Shown: positions 7,504 to 15,107 of the stretch, in pieces
Position numbering within the stretch: position 1 is the first letter of the stretch
Layout: every line of letters starts with the position of its first letter
Assembly (NCBI GenBank): GCA_044433365.1
Contig: JAWXTR010000050.1
Location: 1-20,911, forward strand
DNA: 20,911 nt
Direction of reading: 5' to 3'
Source of the DNA: CAMQVM01 sp044433365
Lineage (GTDB): Bacteria; Bacteroidota; Bacteroidia; Bacteroidales; Rikenellaceae
Program-made: the position numbers and the translations under genes
The notes under the pieces: generated by a model
The model's input: the letters and a program-made list of their open reading frames with translations, nothing else
Database searches by the model: none
Told to the model about the DNA's origin: nothing

Positions 7504-9144
7504 ATGTTCCATAGTTTTAAATGTGATATTTCATTATTAGAAATTCCTACAAAATTTACCTATCCATTCTACTACACTCCTCACAAACTAACCTTATTAG
7601 CTAGGGAGGAGTTAGTAGAGTATATTTCGACTAGAGAGCAGTGGCAAAAGGAGCTTCAACAAGGAAAGATGTTTGGGGTGCTTGTAGCTGAGTCGAAAGA
7701 GGGTGAAATTGGCTATTTTGCTGCATTTTCAGCAACTTTAGATGGTAAAAACCATCATCAATTTTTTGTTCCGCCAGTTTTCGATATGCTCGAAGATGGC
7801 GGATATTTTCGTGAAAATGAGCGACTAATTTCTGCTATAAATTCTCAAATTTTGGAGATTGAAAATAGTGAAGAGTATATCAAAAGAGCAAAAAATTTAG
7901 CAGAAATTAAAGAGTTTGCTGTGCAGCAGATTTCTGAAAAACGCCAAAAGAATAAATTATTAAAATCTGAGCGTGAAAAGTTGCGAAAATCTTCAAATTT
8001 AACAGAAGAGCAAAGAAATAGGCTAATTAGAGAGAGTCAATTTCAAAAAGCTGAGCTAAAAAGGGTGGAAAAAGAGTTTTCAACGAAAATTAATGAGAGT
8101 GAAGCTCTTTTTCGAGAACTTACTGATAGGGTCGAAAACCTTAAAAATGAGAGAAAAAACAGCTCTTATGAGCTTCAAAAATGGATATTTTCACAATTTA
8201 AAATGGTAAATGGTAGAGGTGAAGAGAGAGATTTAAATCAAATATTTTATGAAATCTCTGTAAATTTTCCTCCCGCTGGAGCTGGTGAATGTGCTGCTCC
8301 AAAGCTTCTTAATTTTGCCCTAAAAAATGGTTTTAAACCGATAGCAATGGGAGAATTTTGGTGGGGTGAGTCGCCAAAGGGTGAAATTCGCCATCACCTT
8401 AACTTTTATGGTGCTTGTCGTGGAAAATGTTATCCTATTTTAAGTTTTATGCTTCAAGGCATAGAAGTTGAAGATAGTTTACTTGCTGAAAATAGGGATT
8501 TTGAGATAAAAATCGTCTATGAGGATAGATTTATGCTTATTGTTGATAAACCCTCTGGATTGTTGTCGGTTGAGGGGAGAGAGTCGGCTCAGTCGCTCTG
8601 TTCAATGTTAAGAGAGAGCCGAAAAAGCGACGAAGATTTATTTGCTGTACATCGGTTGGATATGGCAACTTCGGGGCTGCTTATTTTTGCAAAAAAGTTA
8701 GATATCTATAAGCAGTTACAAATGCAATTTATGAGTCGTGAGGTTAAAAAACGGTATGTTGCGCTGCTTAGAGGTAGAGTAGCTGTTAGCTTAGGCTCTA
8801 TAAATCTTCCGCTTATATCAGACTATATCAACCGTCCCTATCAAAAGGTAGATTTCGAGTTGGGTAAACTCTCTATAACTCGTTACGAGGTTGAGGGGTT
8901 TGAAAAAAAGGTGGTTGATGGTGTTGAAATTGAGCTTACAAGGCTCTATTTTTATCCTGAAACTGGTAGAACACATCAGCTTAGGGTGCACTCTTCGCAT
9001 AAAGATGGTTTGAATAGTCCAATTTTAGGTGATGAACTTTATGGTGAAAAGGCAGATAGATTATATCTTCACGCTCAGCAATTAATTTTCTGCCACCCTG
9101 TAACTAAGCAGATTTTGGAGATAAATTCGGATACTCCCTTTTAG
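7504..9144 (+). CDS. RluA-family RNA pseudouridine synthase with long N-terminal extension
   Basis: The C-terminal ~215 residues (about 335-546) form an RluA-type catalytic domain: VDKPSGLLSVEG (347-358), HRLDMATSGLLIF (383-395) with catalytic D386, and GRTHQLRVHS (488-497). It would isomerise uridines in rRNA or tRNA; the target cannot be assigned. The first ~330 residues are an extension: a globular start, a charged coiled coil at about 120-225, and a conserved-looking block PPAGAGECAAPKLLNFALKN (256-275) and FWWGESPKGEIRHHLNFYGACRGKC (285-309), rich in Cys and His. Similar ~550-aa forms occur in Bacteroidota and some Gammaproteobacteria. The start is an ATG 8 bp after the DUF2141 gene. No S4 domain is visible. 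Confidence 0.88.
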   Translation: MFHSFKCDISLLEIPTKFTYPFYYTPHKLTLLAREELVEYISTREQWQKELQQGKMFGVLVAESKEGEIGYFAAFSATLDGKNHHQFFVPPVFDMLEDGGYFRENERLISAINSQILEIENSEEYIKRAKNLAEIKEFAVQQISEKRQKNKLLKSEREKLRKSSNLTEEQRNRLIRESQFQKAELKRVEKEFSTKINESEALFRELTDRVENLKNERKNSSYELQKWIFSQFKMVNGRGEERDLNQIFYEISVNFPPAGAGECAAPKLLNFALKNGFKPIAMGEFWWGESPKGEIRHHLNFYGACRGKCYPILSFMLQGIEVEDSLLAENRDFEIKIVYEDRFMLIVDKPSGLLSVEGRESAQSLCSMLRESRKSDEDLFAVHRLDMATSGLLIFAKKLDIYKQLQMQFMSREVKKRYVALLRGRVAVSLGSINLPLISDYINRPYQKVDFELGKLSITRYEVEGFEKKVVDGVEIELTRLYFYPETGRTHQLRVHSSHKDGLNSPILGDELYGEKADRLYLHAQQLIFCHPVTKQILEINSDTPF

Positions 9145-9160
9145 AAATAAAAAATATGAT

Positions 9161-9168
9161 TATCTTTG
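9161..9168 (+). promoter_or_regulatory. promoter -7 element for the flavodiiron gene
   Basis: TATCTTTG matches the Bacteroidota -7 consensus TAnnTTTG. A T-rich stretch (TTTTAG) lies about 20 bp upstream instead of a clear TTG. It is 17 bp after the preceding stop codon and 88 bp before the chosen start, giving an ~80-nt leader that contains the family B hairpin. Confidence 0.5.
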
Positions 9169-9195
9169 TAGGTTGGTAACATAATTTAATCTTAT

Positions 9196-9236
9196 GGAAC
9201 TTCTAAAATCTCTTAAATTCAGAATTTAGAACTTCC
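9196..9236. repeat. short family B palindrome in the flavodiiron leader
   Basis: GGAACTTCTAAAATCT (9196-9211) is the near reverse complement of AGAATTTAGAACTTCC (9221-9236), with a 9-nt loop. It ends 19 bp before the flavodiiron ATG and could fold in its mRNA leader. The end motif is shared with the elements at 14577-14737 and 17176-17259. Confidence 0.6.
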
Positions 9237-9255
9237 CTTGAAAATTTTATCTGAT

Positions 9256-10419
9256 ATGAAATACGATATTAACGACTCAATCCTATATATAGGAGTTGAC
9301 GATAAGACAATTGACCTATTTGAGAGTCAATACATTGTGCCAAATGGCATCTCATATAATTCTTATCTAATAATGGATGAGAAGATTGCAGTGTTCGATA
9401 CTGTAGACAATCGTAAATTAGATGAGTGGGAAGAAAATCTTGAAAAATCGCTTTCTGATCGCACTCCAAACTATATGGTAATTCAACACATGGAGCCAGA
9501 CCATGCAGCTGGTATTGAGCGATTTGCTGCAAAATATCCAGAGGCTAAATTTGTGGTAAATAGCAAAATTTTAGCTATGATTCCTCAATTTTTTACTATT
9601 GATTTAGCTGATAGAGCTATTGTTGTAAAAGAGGGTGAGACACTTTCACTTGGTGAGCACGTTCTTCAATTCTTTATGGCTCCGATGGTTCACTGGCCAG
9701 AGGTGATGGTCACTTACGAACAAAAATCTAAGACTCTTTTTAGTGCCGATGGTTTTGGTAAGTTTGGTGCTTTAGATGTAGAGGAGAATTGGGCTTGTGA
9801 GGCACGTCGCTACTACTTCAATATCGTTGGTAAATATGGTGCAAATGTGCAAGCACTACTAAAAAAATTGAGTGGTGTTGAGGTTAATGCTATTGCTCCA
9901 CTACATGGCCCAATATTAAAAGAAAATTTGGTATACTACCTATCTCTTTACAATACATGGAGTAGCTATGAGCCAGAGGAGGAGAATGCAATATTTATTG
10001 CTTATGCTTCTATTCATGGAAATAGTGCAAAAGTGGCTAAGTTACTTGCAGAAAAGTTAGAGAAAAGAGGAGGAAAAGAGGTTATTATCAATGATTTAGC
10101 TCGTGAAGATCAAGCAGAAGCGGTCGAAAATGCATTTTTAGCTAAAAAATTGGTAGTTGTTGCCTCTTCTTATGATGCTGGTGTTTTCCCTCCAATGGAG
10201 CACTTCCTACACCACTTAAAAAGCAAAAATTACCAAAAACGTGATGTTGCAATTATTGAAAATGGCTCATGGGCACCTACAGCTGGTAAGGTTATGCGTG
10301 CACAATTAGAACAGATGAAAAATCTTAATATCCGTGAGGAGCTTATCACTATTCGTTCTACTTATAAGCCTGAAAATGAGGCTCAGTTGGATTCACTTTG
10401 TGATTGGCTTTATCAGTAG
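9256..10419 (+). CDS. fprA: flavodiiron protein (A-type flavoprotein, O2/NO reductase)
   Basis: Class A flavodiiron protein that reduces O2 to water and/or NO to N2O, protecting anaerobes. In 387-aa numbering the diiron site is complete: H78-x-E80-x-D82-H83 (HMEPDH), H146, D165 and H217, with the family's characteristic spacing. The C-terminal flavodoxin domain (about 244-387) starts with the FMN loop YASIHGNSAKVA (250-261) and has no fused rubredoxin, so electrons must come from a separate rubredoxin or reductase not seen here. I chose the ATG at 9256 because MKYDINDSILYIGV matches the usual start. A TTG at 9238 would add six residues and abuts a repeat. The gene has its own promoter motif and terminator. 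Confidence 0.93.
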   Translation: MKYDINDSILYIGVDDKTIDLFESQYIVPNGISYNSYLIMDEKIAVFDTVDNRKLDEWEENLEKSLSDRTPNYMVIQHMEPDHAAGIERFAAKYPEAKFVVNSKILAMIPQFFTIDLADRAIVVKEGETLSLGEHVLQFFMAPMVHWPEVMVTYEQKSKTLFSADGFGKFGALDVEENWACEARRYYFNIVGKYGANVQALLKKLSGVEVNAIAPLHGPILKENLVYYLSLYNTWSSYEPEEENAIFIAYASIHGNSAKVAKLLAEKLEKRGGKEVIINDLAREDQAEAVENAFLAKKLVVVASSYDAGVFPPMEHFLHHLKSKNYQKRDVAIIENGSWAPTAGKVMRAQLEQMKNLNIREELITIRSTYKPENEAQLDSLCDWLYQ

Positions 10420-10443
10420 ATGATATATGATTGATATAGTTGA

Positions 10444-10472
10444 GGCGATTGCATTGCAATCGCCTTTTTTTT
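10444..10472 (+). terminator. strong intrinsic terminator of the flavodiiron gene
   Basis: GGCGATTG (10444-10451), loop cattg, CAATCGCC (10457-10464), then eight Ts. The perfect GC-rich stem in AT-rich surroundings, 25 bp after the stop codon, makes this the clearest terminator in the window. Confidence 0.92.
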
Positions 10473-10487
10473 GAATTAATTATTTTT

Positions 10488-10584
10488 AGATGTTAGACCT
10501 AACGTCTCTACCATTGTTTTTTTAGACGTTGAGACCCAACGTCTCTACCATTGTTTTTTTAGACGTTAGACCTAACGTCTCTAC
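10488..10584 (+). repeat. three tandem family D palindromes
   Basis: Copies at 10488-10511, 10524-10548 and 10561-10584, each an AGACGTTAGACCTAACGTCT-type palindrome followed by CTAC, are spaced 36-37 bp apart. The first two are each followed by the same 12-nt spacer CATTGTTTTTTT. The middle copy has the variant TTGAGACCCAA. Each could fold as a hairpin followed by a T run, like repeated weak terminators after the flavodiiron gene. Confidence 0.8.
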
Positions 10585-10639
10585 TAAGGCACAAATATTG
10601 CAAAACATTAATTATTACCGTAATTAATCATTATAAACA

Positions 10640-11524
10640 ATGAACAGAAAAGAGATAATAACAGGTCACATAGTAATATTCTTAGCAGTACTATTTTTCG
10701 GATTTAATATTACTGCACTTAAAGTATTGATGCCACAATGGATGTCAGCCACTGATGCCACTTTTTTTCGATTGGCAGGCGGAACAGCTCTTTTTTGGTT
10801 TGCATCGCTTTTTATTAAAAATGATAAAATAGAGTCGAAAGATTGGAAGAAATTGATTTTCAGTGGGATGTTAGGACTATTTTCCTATCTTTGGCTCTTC
10901 GATTTGGGTATAGAGTACACCTCTGCTGTCGACGTGTCGATAATTATGAGTATGCCCCCAGTGTTAGTGGTGGTTTTATCACATTTTTTCTATAAAAGTC
11001 ATATTTCAACCGAAAAAGCGGTGGGTTTAGCCCTTTCGCTTGGAGGTGCGTTAATGTTAATCTTAATAGGTCACGAGTCGGGGGCGGCTCGAACAATGAA
11101 AGGTAATCTATATTCGATTGGAGCGGCTGTTTGTTACGCCTCATACCTAATTTCCATAAAACAACCATCTGAAAAATATCAACCGATTACTCTTTTGCGT
11201 TGGATTTTCTTGTTTGCAACGTTAATATCGCTTCCATTTACTTTAAAGCAGGTGGTTGCAGCTCCAATATTTGCTCATTTCGAATTAAAACCCACGTTAC
11301 TACTACTTTTCGTAGTGCTTTTTCCCACTTTTCTATCCTATCTCTTTATGCCTATGGCAATAAAACGAATAGGGCAAGATTTGGTCTCTATTTACCTCTA
11401 TTTAATCCCCGTAATCACCACCACTACCGCAATAGTATTAAAGATGGATAAGCTGCATTGGGATCAGCCAGTAGCGGTTTTTATTATATTTTTAGGTGTT
11501 TATGTATCTTCACGTAAAAAATAG
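10640..11524 (+). CDS. EamA/DMT-superfamily transporter
   Basis: A 294-aa, very hydrophobic protein with about ten transmembrane segments in two EamA repeats, roughly residues 8-140 and 152-288. Typical features are the conserved N-terminal FGFNITALKVLMPQWMSATDATFFR segment (20-44), EYTSAVDVSIIMSMPPV (92-108) ending the first repeat, and IYLYLIPVITTTTAIVL (251-267) near the end of the second. Family members export amino acids, metabolites or drugs across the inner membrane; the substrate is not predictable here. It follows the family D array and is probably transcribed alone. No clear promoter was seen in the 55 bp after the array. Confidence 0.85.
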   Translation: MNRKEIITGHIVIFLAVLFFGFNITALKVLMPQWMSATDATFFRLAGGTALFWFASLFIKNDKIESKDWKKLIFSGMLGLFSYLWLFDLGIEYTSAVDVSIIMSMPPVLVVVLSHFFYKSHISTEKAVGLALSLGGALMLILIGHESGAARTMKGNLYSIGAAVCYASYLISIKQPSEKYQPITLLRWIFLFATLISLPFTLKQVVAAPIFAHFELKPTLLLLFVVLFPTFLSYLFMPMAIKRIGQDLVSIYLYLIPVITTTTAIVLKMDKLHWDQPVAVFIIFLGVYVSSRKK

Positions 11525-11558
11525 AGTTAATAATAATTAAAAATTAAAAAAATATAAC

Positions 11559-11566
11559 TACTTTTG
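11559..11566 (+). promoter_or_regulatory. candidate -7 element for the 977-aa gene
   Basis: TACTTTTG fits TAnnTTTG and lies 37 bp before the ATG at 11604, in an otherwise featureless AT-rich gap. No convincing -33 TTG was found at the right distance. Confidence 0.4.
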
Positions 11567-11603
11567 GCATCGTAGAGAACTTTTATAATTAAATTCCACG
11601 ACT

Positions 11604-14537
11604 ATGCCACTAAGTATAACCAACTATAACACTTTGATGCAGCACCGAATAGAGAAGGTATTGCTAATATGTAGCTCTTACGACTCGTTTACTCTCGAAG
11701 AGGATGGACTTTTGGAGAGTCAGATAACGAGTGAATATTTGGAGCTAAATCTTACAAATCCTCCTGAGTTTCTACGTGCTCAAAATGCTACCGAGGCGCA
11801 AGAAATTTTGGATTGTACCGAAAATATAGGTCTAATCATTACTATGTTAAATATCGGTGAGGTTGACCCCTTTAGCTTTGCTGCAAATGTAAAAAATAGT
11901 GGTCGAAACATCCCAATTGTACTACTTTCACACTTCTCTCGTGAAATATCCTTAAAGTTAGAGAAGTGTGATATGTCGTATGTAGATTATGTATTTTGTT
12001 GGTTGGGAAATGCAGATTTAATACTTGCAATAATCAAACTTATCGAAGATAAGATGAATGCCGACGATGATATTGGGAGTGTTGGGGTGCAAACTATTCT
12101 TCTGGTTGAGGATTCCATTCGTTTCTACTCCTCTTATCTTCCTTTGGTATATCGTCTGGTGTTACAGCAGTCGCAAGCATTTTTAAATGAGGCTCTTAAT
12201 GAGCAGCAAAAGATGCTTAGAAGGCGTGCACGCCCAAAAATACTATTGGCTCGTACTTATGATGAGGCAATAGATTTCTATGATAGATTTTCAAAAAATA
12301 TATTGGGTGTAATATCTGATGTAACCTTTAAAATACACGGTACAGAGGAGGATGAGGTTGATGCAGGTATATTTTTTACTGAATACATAAAAGAGCGTAC
12401 CCCTTTAATGCCAATCGTACTTCAATCTTCACGACTAAATATGAGAAGTAAGGCTCAAGAGCTGGGAGTAGGGTTTATTCATAAATATTCTAAAACTCTG
12501 CTAATGGATCTTTCGAACTTTATTCGTCGAGAGTTTTCGTTTGGCGATTTGCTTCTTTTCGATCCTGAAGATGGTGCTTTACAGTTTAGAATCAAGACTT
12601 TAGAGGATTTATATAATGCTGTTAAGGATGTAAATATAGAACATTTACCTTACCATACCTCAGATAATAAACTATCTAAATGGCTTTTTGCTCGTGGATT
12701 ATTCTCACTTGCAAGGATGTTGCGTGAAATATCATTAGAAGATTTTCCATCGCTTACAGAGTTTCGAAAATTCCTACTACAGAGTGTAAAAGATGCTCGT
12801 AGCCTCTTAGGGCAAGGTGTAATTGCCGATTTTAATGCTGAAACCTACAACAACTACATTTGGTTTGCTCGCATGGGTGGAGGTTCGCTAGGAGGTAAGG
12901 CTAGAGGTTTGGCTTTTATCAACAAATTACTTATTCAAAATGAGTTATATCATCAATATGAGGGTGTGCGTATCTCAATACCTCGCAGTGTTGTGGTTGC
13001 TACCGACTATTTCGATGAGTTTATTACTATGAATGGTTTGCAATATGTGATTAACTCTGATATTGAGGATAACGATATTCTTTCGGAGTTTGTAGGCTCT
13101 CGACTTCCCGAAAAACTTGTCGATGAGCTGAGGGCATATATCCGTACTGTGCGCTATCCTATTGCTGTGCGTTCATCCTCTAAGCTAGAAGATTCGCATT
13201 ATCAGCCATTTGCAGGGGTTTATTCAACCTATATGATACCTCTTACCGAAAATGAAGATCAGATGCTTCGACTTTTGGGTAAGGCAATTAAAAGCGTATA
13301 TGCTTCGGTATATTACGCCTCGTCTCGTGCCTATATTTTAGCCACTTCAAATGTAATTTCAGAGGAGAAAATGGCGGTTGTGCTTCAAGAGATTTGCGGC
13401 AGTGAAGATTCAGCACTATTTTTCCCTACAATATCGGGAGTGGCTCGCTCAATCAATTTTTATCCTATCGAAAATGAACAGCCTGAGGATGGTGTTGTAA
13501 ATTTGGCGTTTGGACTCGGTAAGATGGTGGTAGATGGAGGGCAAACGTTGCGTTTTTCGCCAAAACATCCTAAAAAGATACTTCAACTTTCTTCTACTGC
13601 AATGGCTCTATCTGAAACGCAACGTGATTTTTACGCCTTAAACCTTTCGCCTGAGCGTTTTCGCACCTCTACCGACGATTCGATAAATCTCGATAAGTTG
13701 GAGATTAACAAAAATACACATCTTCGTAATCTACGATATGTTTCGTCGGTGTGGGATAGAGATAACGATAGAATTAGCGATTCGCACTTTACTAAAGGGC
13801 GTAAGATTGTAACATTTTCAAATATCCTAAAATATGGCTCGTTCCCACTAGCCGAAATTATCTCTAAACTACTAGAGATGGGACGTAGCGAGATGCAGAC
13901 TGAGGTGGAGATGGAATTTGCTGTAAATATGGATGTTAAGCGTGGCGATAATATGGGTTTCTACTTCTTGCAGATACGTCCTATTGTAGAAGAGACGCAA
14001 GGAGAAGTAGTAGATTGGGAAAATATTGACTGCTCCGACTCAATTCTTTATGCCGACTCTGCTCTAGGTCTTGGGGCAATAAATGATATTCGTGATGTTG
14101 TATATGTTAAGGAGGATGTTTTCTCTCCATCGCTAACTGGGGAGATTGCAGCCGAAATGGAGGCTTATAATCGTCATGCAACTGCTGATGGAATATTTTA
14201 TGTATTAGTAGGTCCTGGTCGTTGGGGTTCTAGCGACCCTTGGCTCGGTATTCCAGTAAAATGGACCTCTATATCTAGGGCTAGGGTTATAGTTGAAAGC
14301 GGATTGAAAGATTTTAGAGTCGACCCAAGTCAAGGTACACACTTTTTCCAAAATATGACCTCATTAGGCGTTGCATATATGACCCTAAATCCATATATCA
14401 ACGATGGACACTACAATATAGAGCAGCTTAATGATATGGATGCCATCTATGAAGGAAAATATATCCGCCACGTCCGTTTCGATAGAGATTTGGAGATATT
14501 TATTGATGGAAAGCGGAGTCGTGGGGTGATTAAATAA
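11604..14537 (+). CDS. receiver-like domains fused to a PEP-synthase/PPDK-type nucleotide-binding region
   Basis: A 977-aa, probably cytoplasmic protein. Residues ~15-150 look like a degenerate receiver fold. Residues ~163-310 look like a second receiver domain with acidic pair E169/D170 in VEDS, phosphoacceptor-like D239 in VISDV, S275 in QSS and K294 in HKYS; an insertion lies between D170 and D239. From ~420 on it resembles the ATP-grasp half of pyruvate phosphate dikinase or PEP synthase: MGGGSLGGKARG (424-435), then VRSSSKLED and QPFAGVYST (522-542). The C-terminal part has GPGRWGSSDP (870-879) and DPSQGTHFFQN. I find no TSHAA-type phosphohistidine motif and no PEP/pyruvate TIM barrel, so ordinary PEP synthesis is unlikely. 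Such proteins are annotated in Bacteroidales as PEP/pyruvate-binding domain proteins; their role is unknown. An orphan histidine kinase gene follows. Confidence 0.75.
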   Translation: MPLSITNYNTLMQHRIEKVLLICSSYDSFTLEEDGLLESQITSEYLELNLTNPPEFLRAQNATEAQEILDCTENIGLIITMLNIGEVDPFSFAANVKNSGRNIPIVLLSHFSREISLKLEKCDMSYVDYVFCWLGNADLILAIIKLIEDKMNADDDIGSVGVQTILLVEDSIRFYSSYLPLVYRLVLQQSQAFLNEALNEQQKMLRRRARPKILLARTYDEAIDFYDRFSKNILGVISDVTFKIHGTEEDEVDAGIFFTEYIKERTPLMPIVLQSSRLNMRSKAQELGVGFIHKYSKTLLMDLSNFIRREFSFGDLLLFDPEDGALQFRIKTLEDLYNAVKDVNIEHLPYHTSDNKLSKWLFARGLFSLARMLREISLEDFPSLTEFRKFLLQSVKDARSLLGQGVIADFNAETYNNYIWFARMGGGSLGGKARGLAFINKLLIQNELYHQYEGVRISIPRSVVVATDYFDEFITMNGLQYVINSDIEDNDILSEFVGSRLPEKLVDELRAYIRTVRYPIAVRSSSKLEDSHYQPFAGVYSTYMIPLTENEDQMLRLLGKAIKSVYASVYYASSRAYILATSNVISEEKMAVVLQEICGSEDSALFFPTISGVARSINFYPIENEQPEDGVVNLAFGLGKMVVDGGQTLRFSPKHPKKILQLSSTAMALSETQRDFYALNLSPERFRTSTDDSINLDKLEINKNTHLRNLRYVSSVWDRDNDRISDSHFTKGRKIVTFSNILKYGSFPLAEIISKLLEMGRSEMQTEVEMEFAVNMDVKRGDNMGFYFLQIRPIVEETQGEVVDWENIDCSDSILYADSALGLGAINDIRDVVYVKEDVFSPSLTGEIAAEMEAYNRHATADGIFYVLVGPGRWGSSDPWLGIPVKWTSISRARVIVESGLKDFRVDPSQGTHFFQNMTSLGVAYMTLNPYINDGHYNIEQLNDMDAIYEGKYIRHVRFDRDLEIFIDGKRSRGVIK

Positions 14538-14576
14538 GATTTTAAAAGATTTTCAAAATCTGTTGTTAAGAATTAA

Positions 14577-14737
14577 GGGAACTTCTAATAATTGGATTTT
14601 AACGCTTTTTCATTTTTAGGCTTCATCTTTGAATTTTACAAAATGCGCCGTAGGCACCACTACGCCCACATTTTGTAAAATCCAAATCTAAAACCTCAAA
14701 ATAAAAAATCGAATAAAACCAATTATTAGAACTCCCC
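14577..14737. repeat. family B long palindromic element (~160 bp)
   Basis: The whole segment is an imperfect palindrome. Ends GGGAACTTCTAATAATTGG (14577-14595) and CCAATTATTAGAACTCCCC (14719-14737) are inverted. Towards the middle ATTTTACAAAATG (14633-14645) pairs perfectly with CATTTTGTAAAAT (14669-14681), and the centre has CGTAG/CTACG (14649-14653, 14660-14664). Its last 27 bp recur exactly at 17233-17259. No coding capacity. Confidence 0.7.
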
Positions 14738-14758
14738 TTAAAAATTGGTAGCTCGGTT

Positions 14759-14909
14759 GTAGAGACGTAGCCCTGGTACGTCTGGGTTTGGATTTGGCTT
14801 GGCAAATTCAATTTTTGGTTGCTTTGGTTCGGTTATAGACGTTGTGCGCAACGTTTCTACGAAGTGTTATCAAAATTCGATGTTAGATGTACCAGGGCTA
14901 CGTCTCTAC
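14759..14909. repeat. inverted pair of diverged family D palindromes plus a third copy
   Basis: A variant with core AGACGTAGCCCTGGTACGTCT-like arms lies at 14759-14783. Its reverse complement, differing by one base, lies at 14885-14909. Between them at 14837-14860 is AGACGTTGTGCGCAACGTTT followed by CTAC. All keep the GTAG/CTAC flank and ACGTCT arms while the centres differ. Confidence 0.65.
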
Positions 14910-15056
14910 TGCTGTTTGCGGAAACAGATTTTATAACGAGCCATAATCAGCTTACAAGAATCTACTAATTTTAATCTATCAGATCAAGAATGTATTAACA
15001 TTTATTGGTGTTTTTAATTAAAATTTTGGAAAACTATTAAATTAATTATTTAAAAA

Positions 15057-15087
15057 TTTTGAAAACTAGTTTTTTTTTATAATTTTG
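15057..15087 (+). promoter_or_regulatory. Bacteroidota-type promoter for the histidine kinase
   Basis: TTTTG (15057-15061), an 18-bp spacer and TAATTTTG (15080-15087) match the -33/-7 consensus. It lies 20 bp before the ATG at 15108, so the leader would be short. Confidence 0.6.
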
Positions 15088-15107
15088 TGGTTTATTACAC
15101 TTGAGAA

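Larger units (their letters stand above)
14545..14946. repeat. family C composite element with nested B and D repeats
   Basis: This ~400-bp gene-free stretch starts just after the 977-aa gene. Its left end holds TCAAAATCTGTTGTTAAG and following bases (14553-14574), identical over 22 bp to the inverted end of the 141-571 element. Its right end, AACAGATTTTATAACGAG plus CCATAAT (14923-14946), is a diverged inverted copy of the 141-571 left end. Inside lie a complete family B palindrome (14577-14737), a pair of inverted family D variants (14759-14783 and 14885-14909) and a third D palindrome (14837-14860). A 62-codon open frame on the minus strand here falls wholly in repeats and is not a gene. 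Confidence 0.55.

Noticed and set aside
9238..9255. TTG start adding six residues to the flavodiiron protein
   Set aside because: It abuts the family B repeat, and the ATG at 9256 matches the usual start of the family.
10488..10584. Possible short CRISPR array (three regularly spaced repeats)
   Set aside because: The spacers are identical 12-nt T-rich strings, the repeats are self-palindromes found singly elsewhere, and no cas genes are nearby.
11200..11451. Second-frame open frame inside the transporter gene
   Set aside because: It overlaps transmembrane-coding sequence of the EamA gene in another frame and shows no recognisable domain.
14623..14811. 62-codon open frame on the minus strand after the 977-aa gene
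   Set aside because: It lies entirely in family B and D repeats and has no protein-like features.
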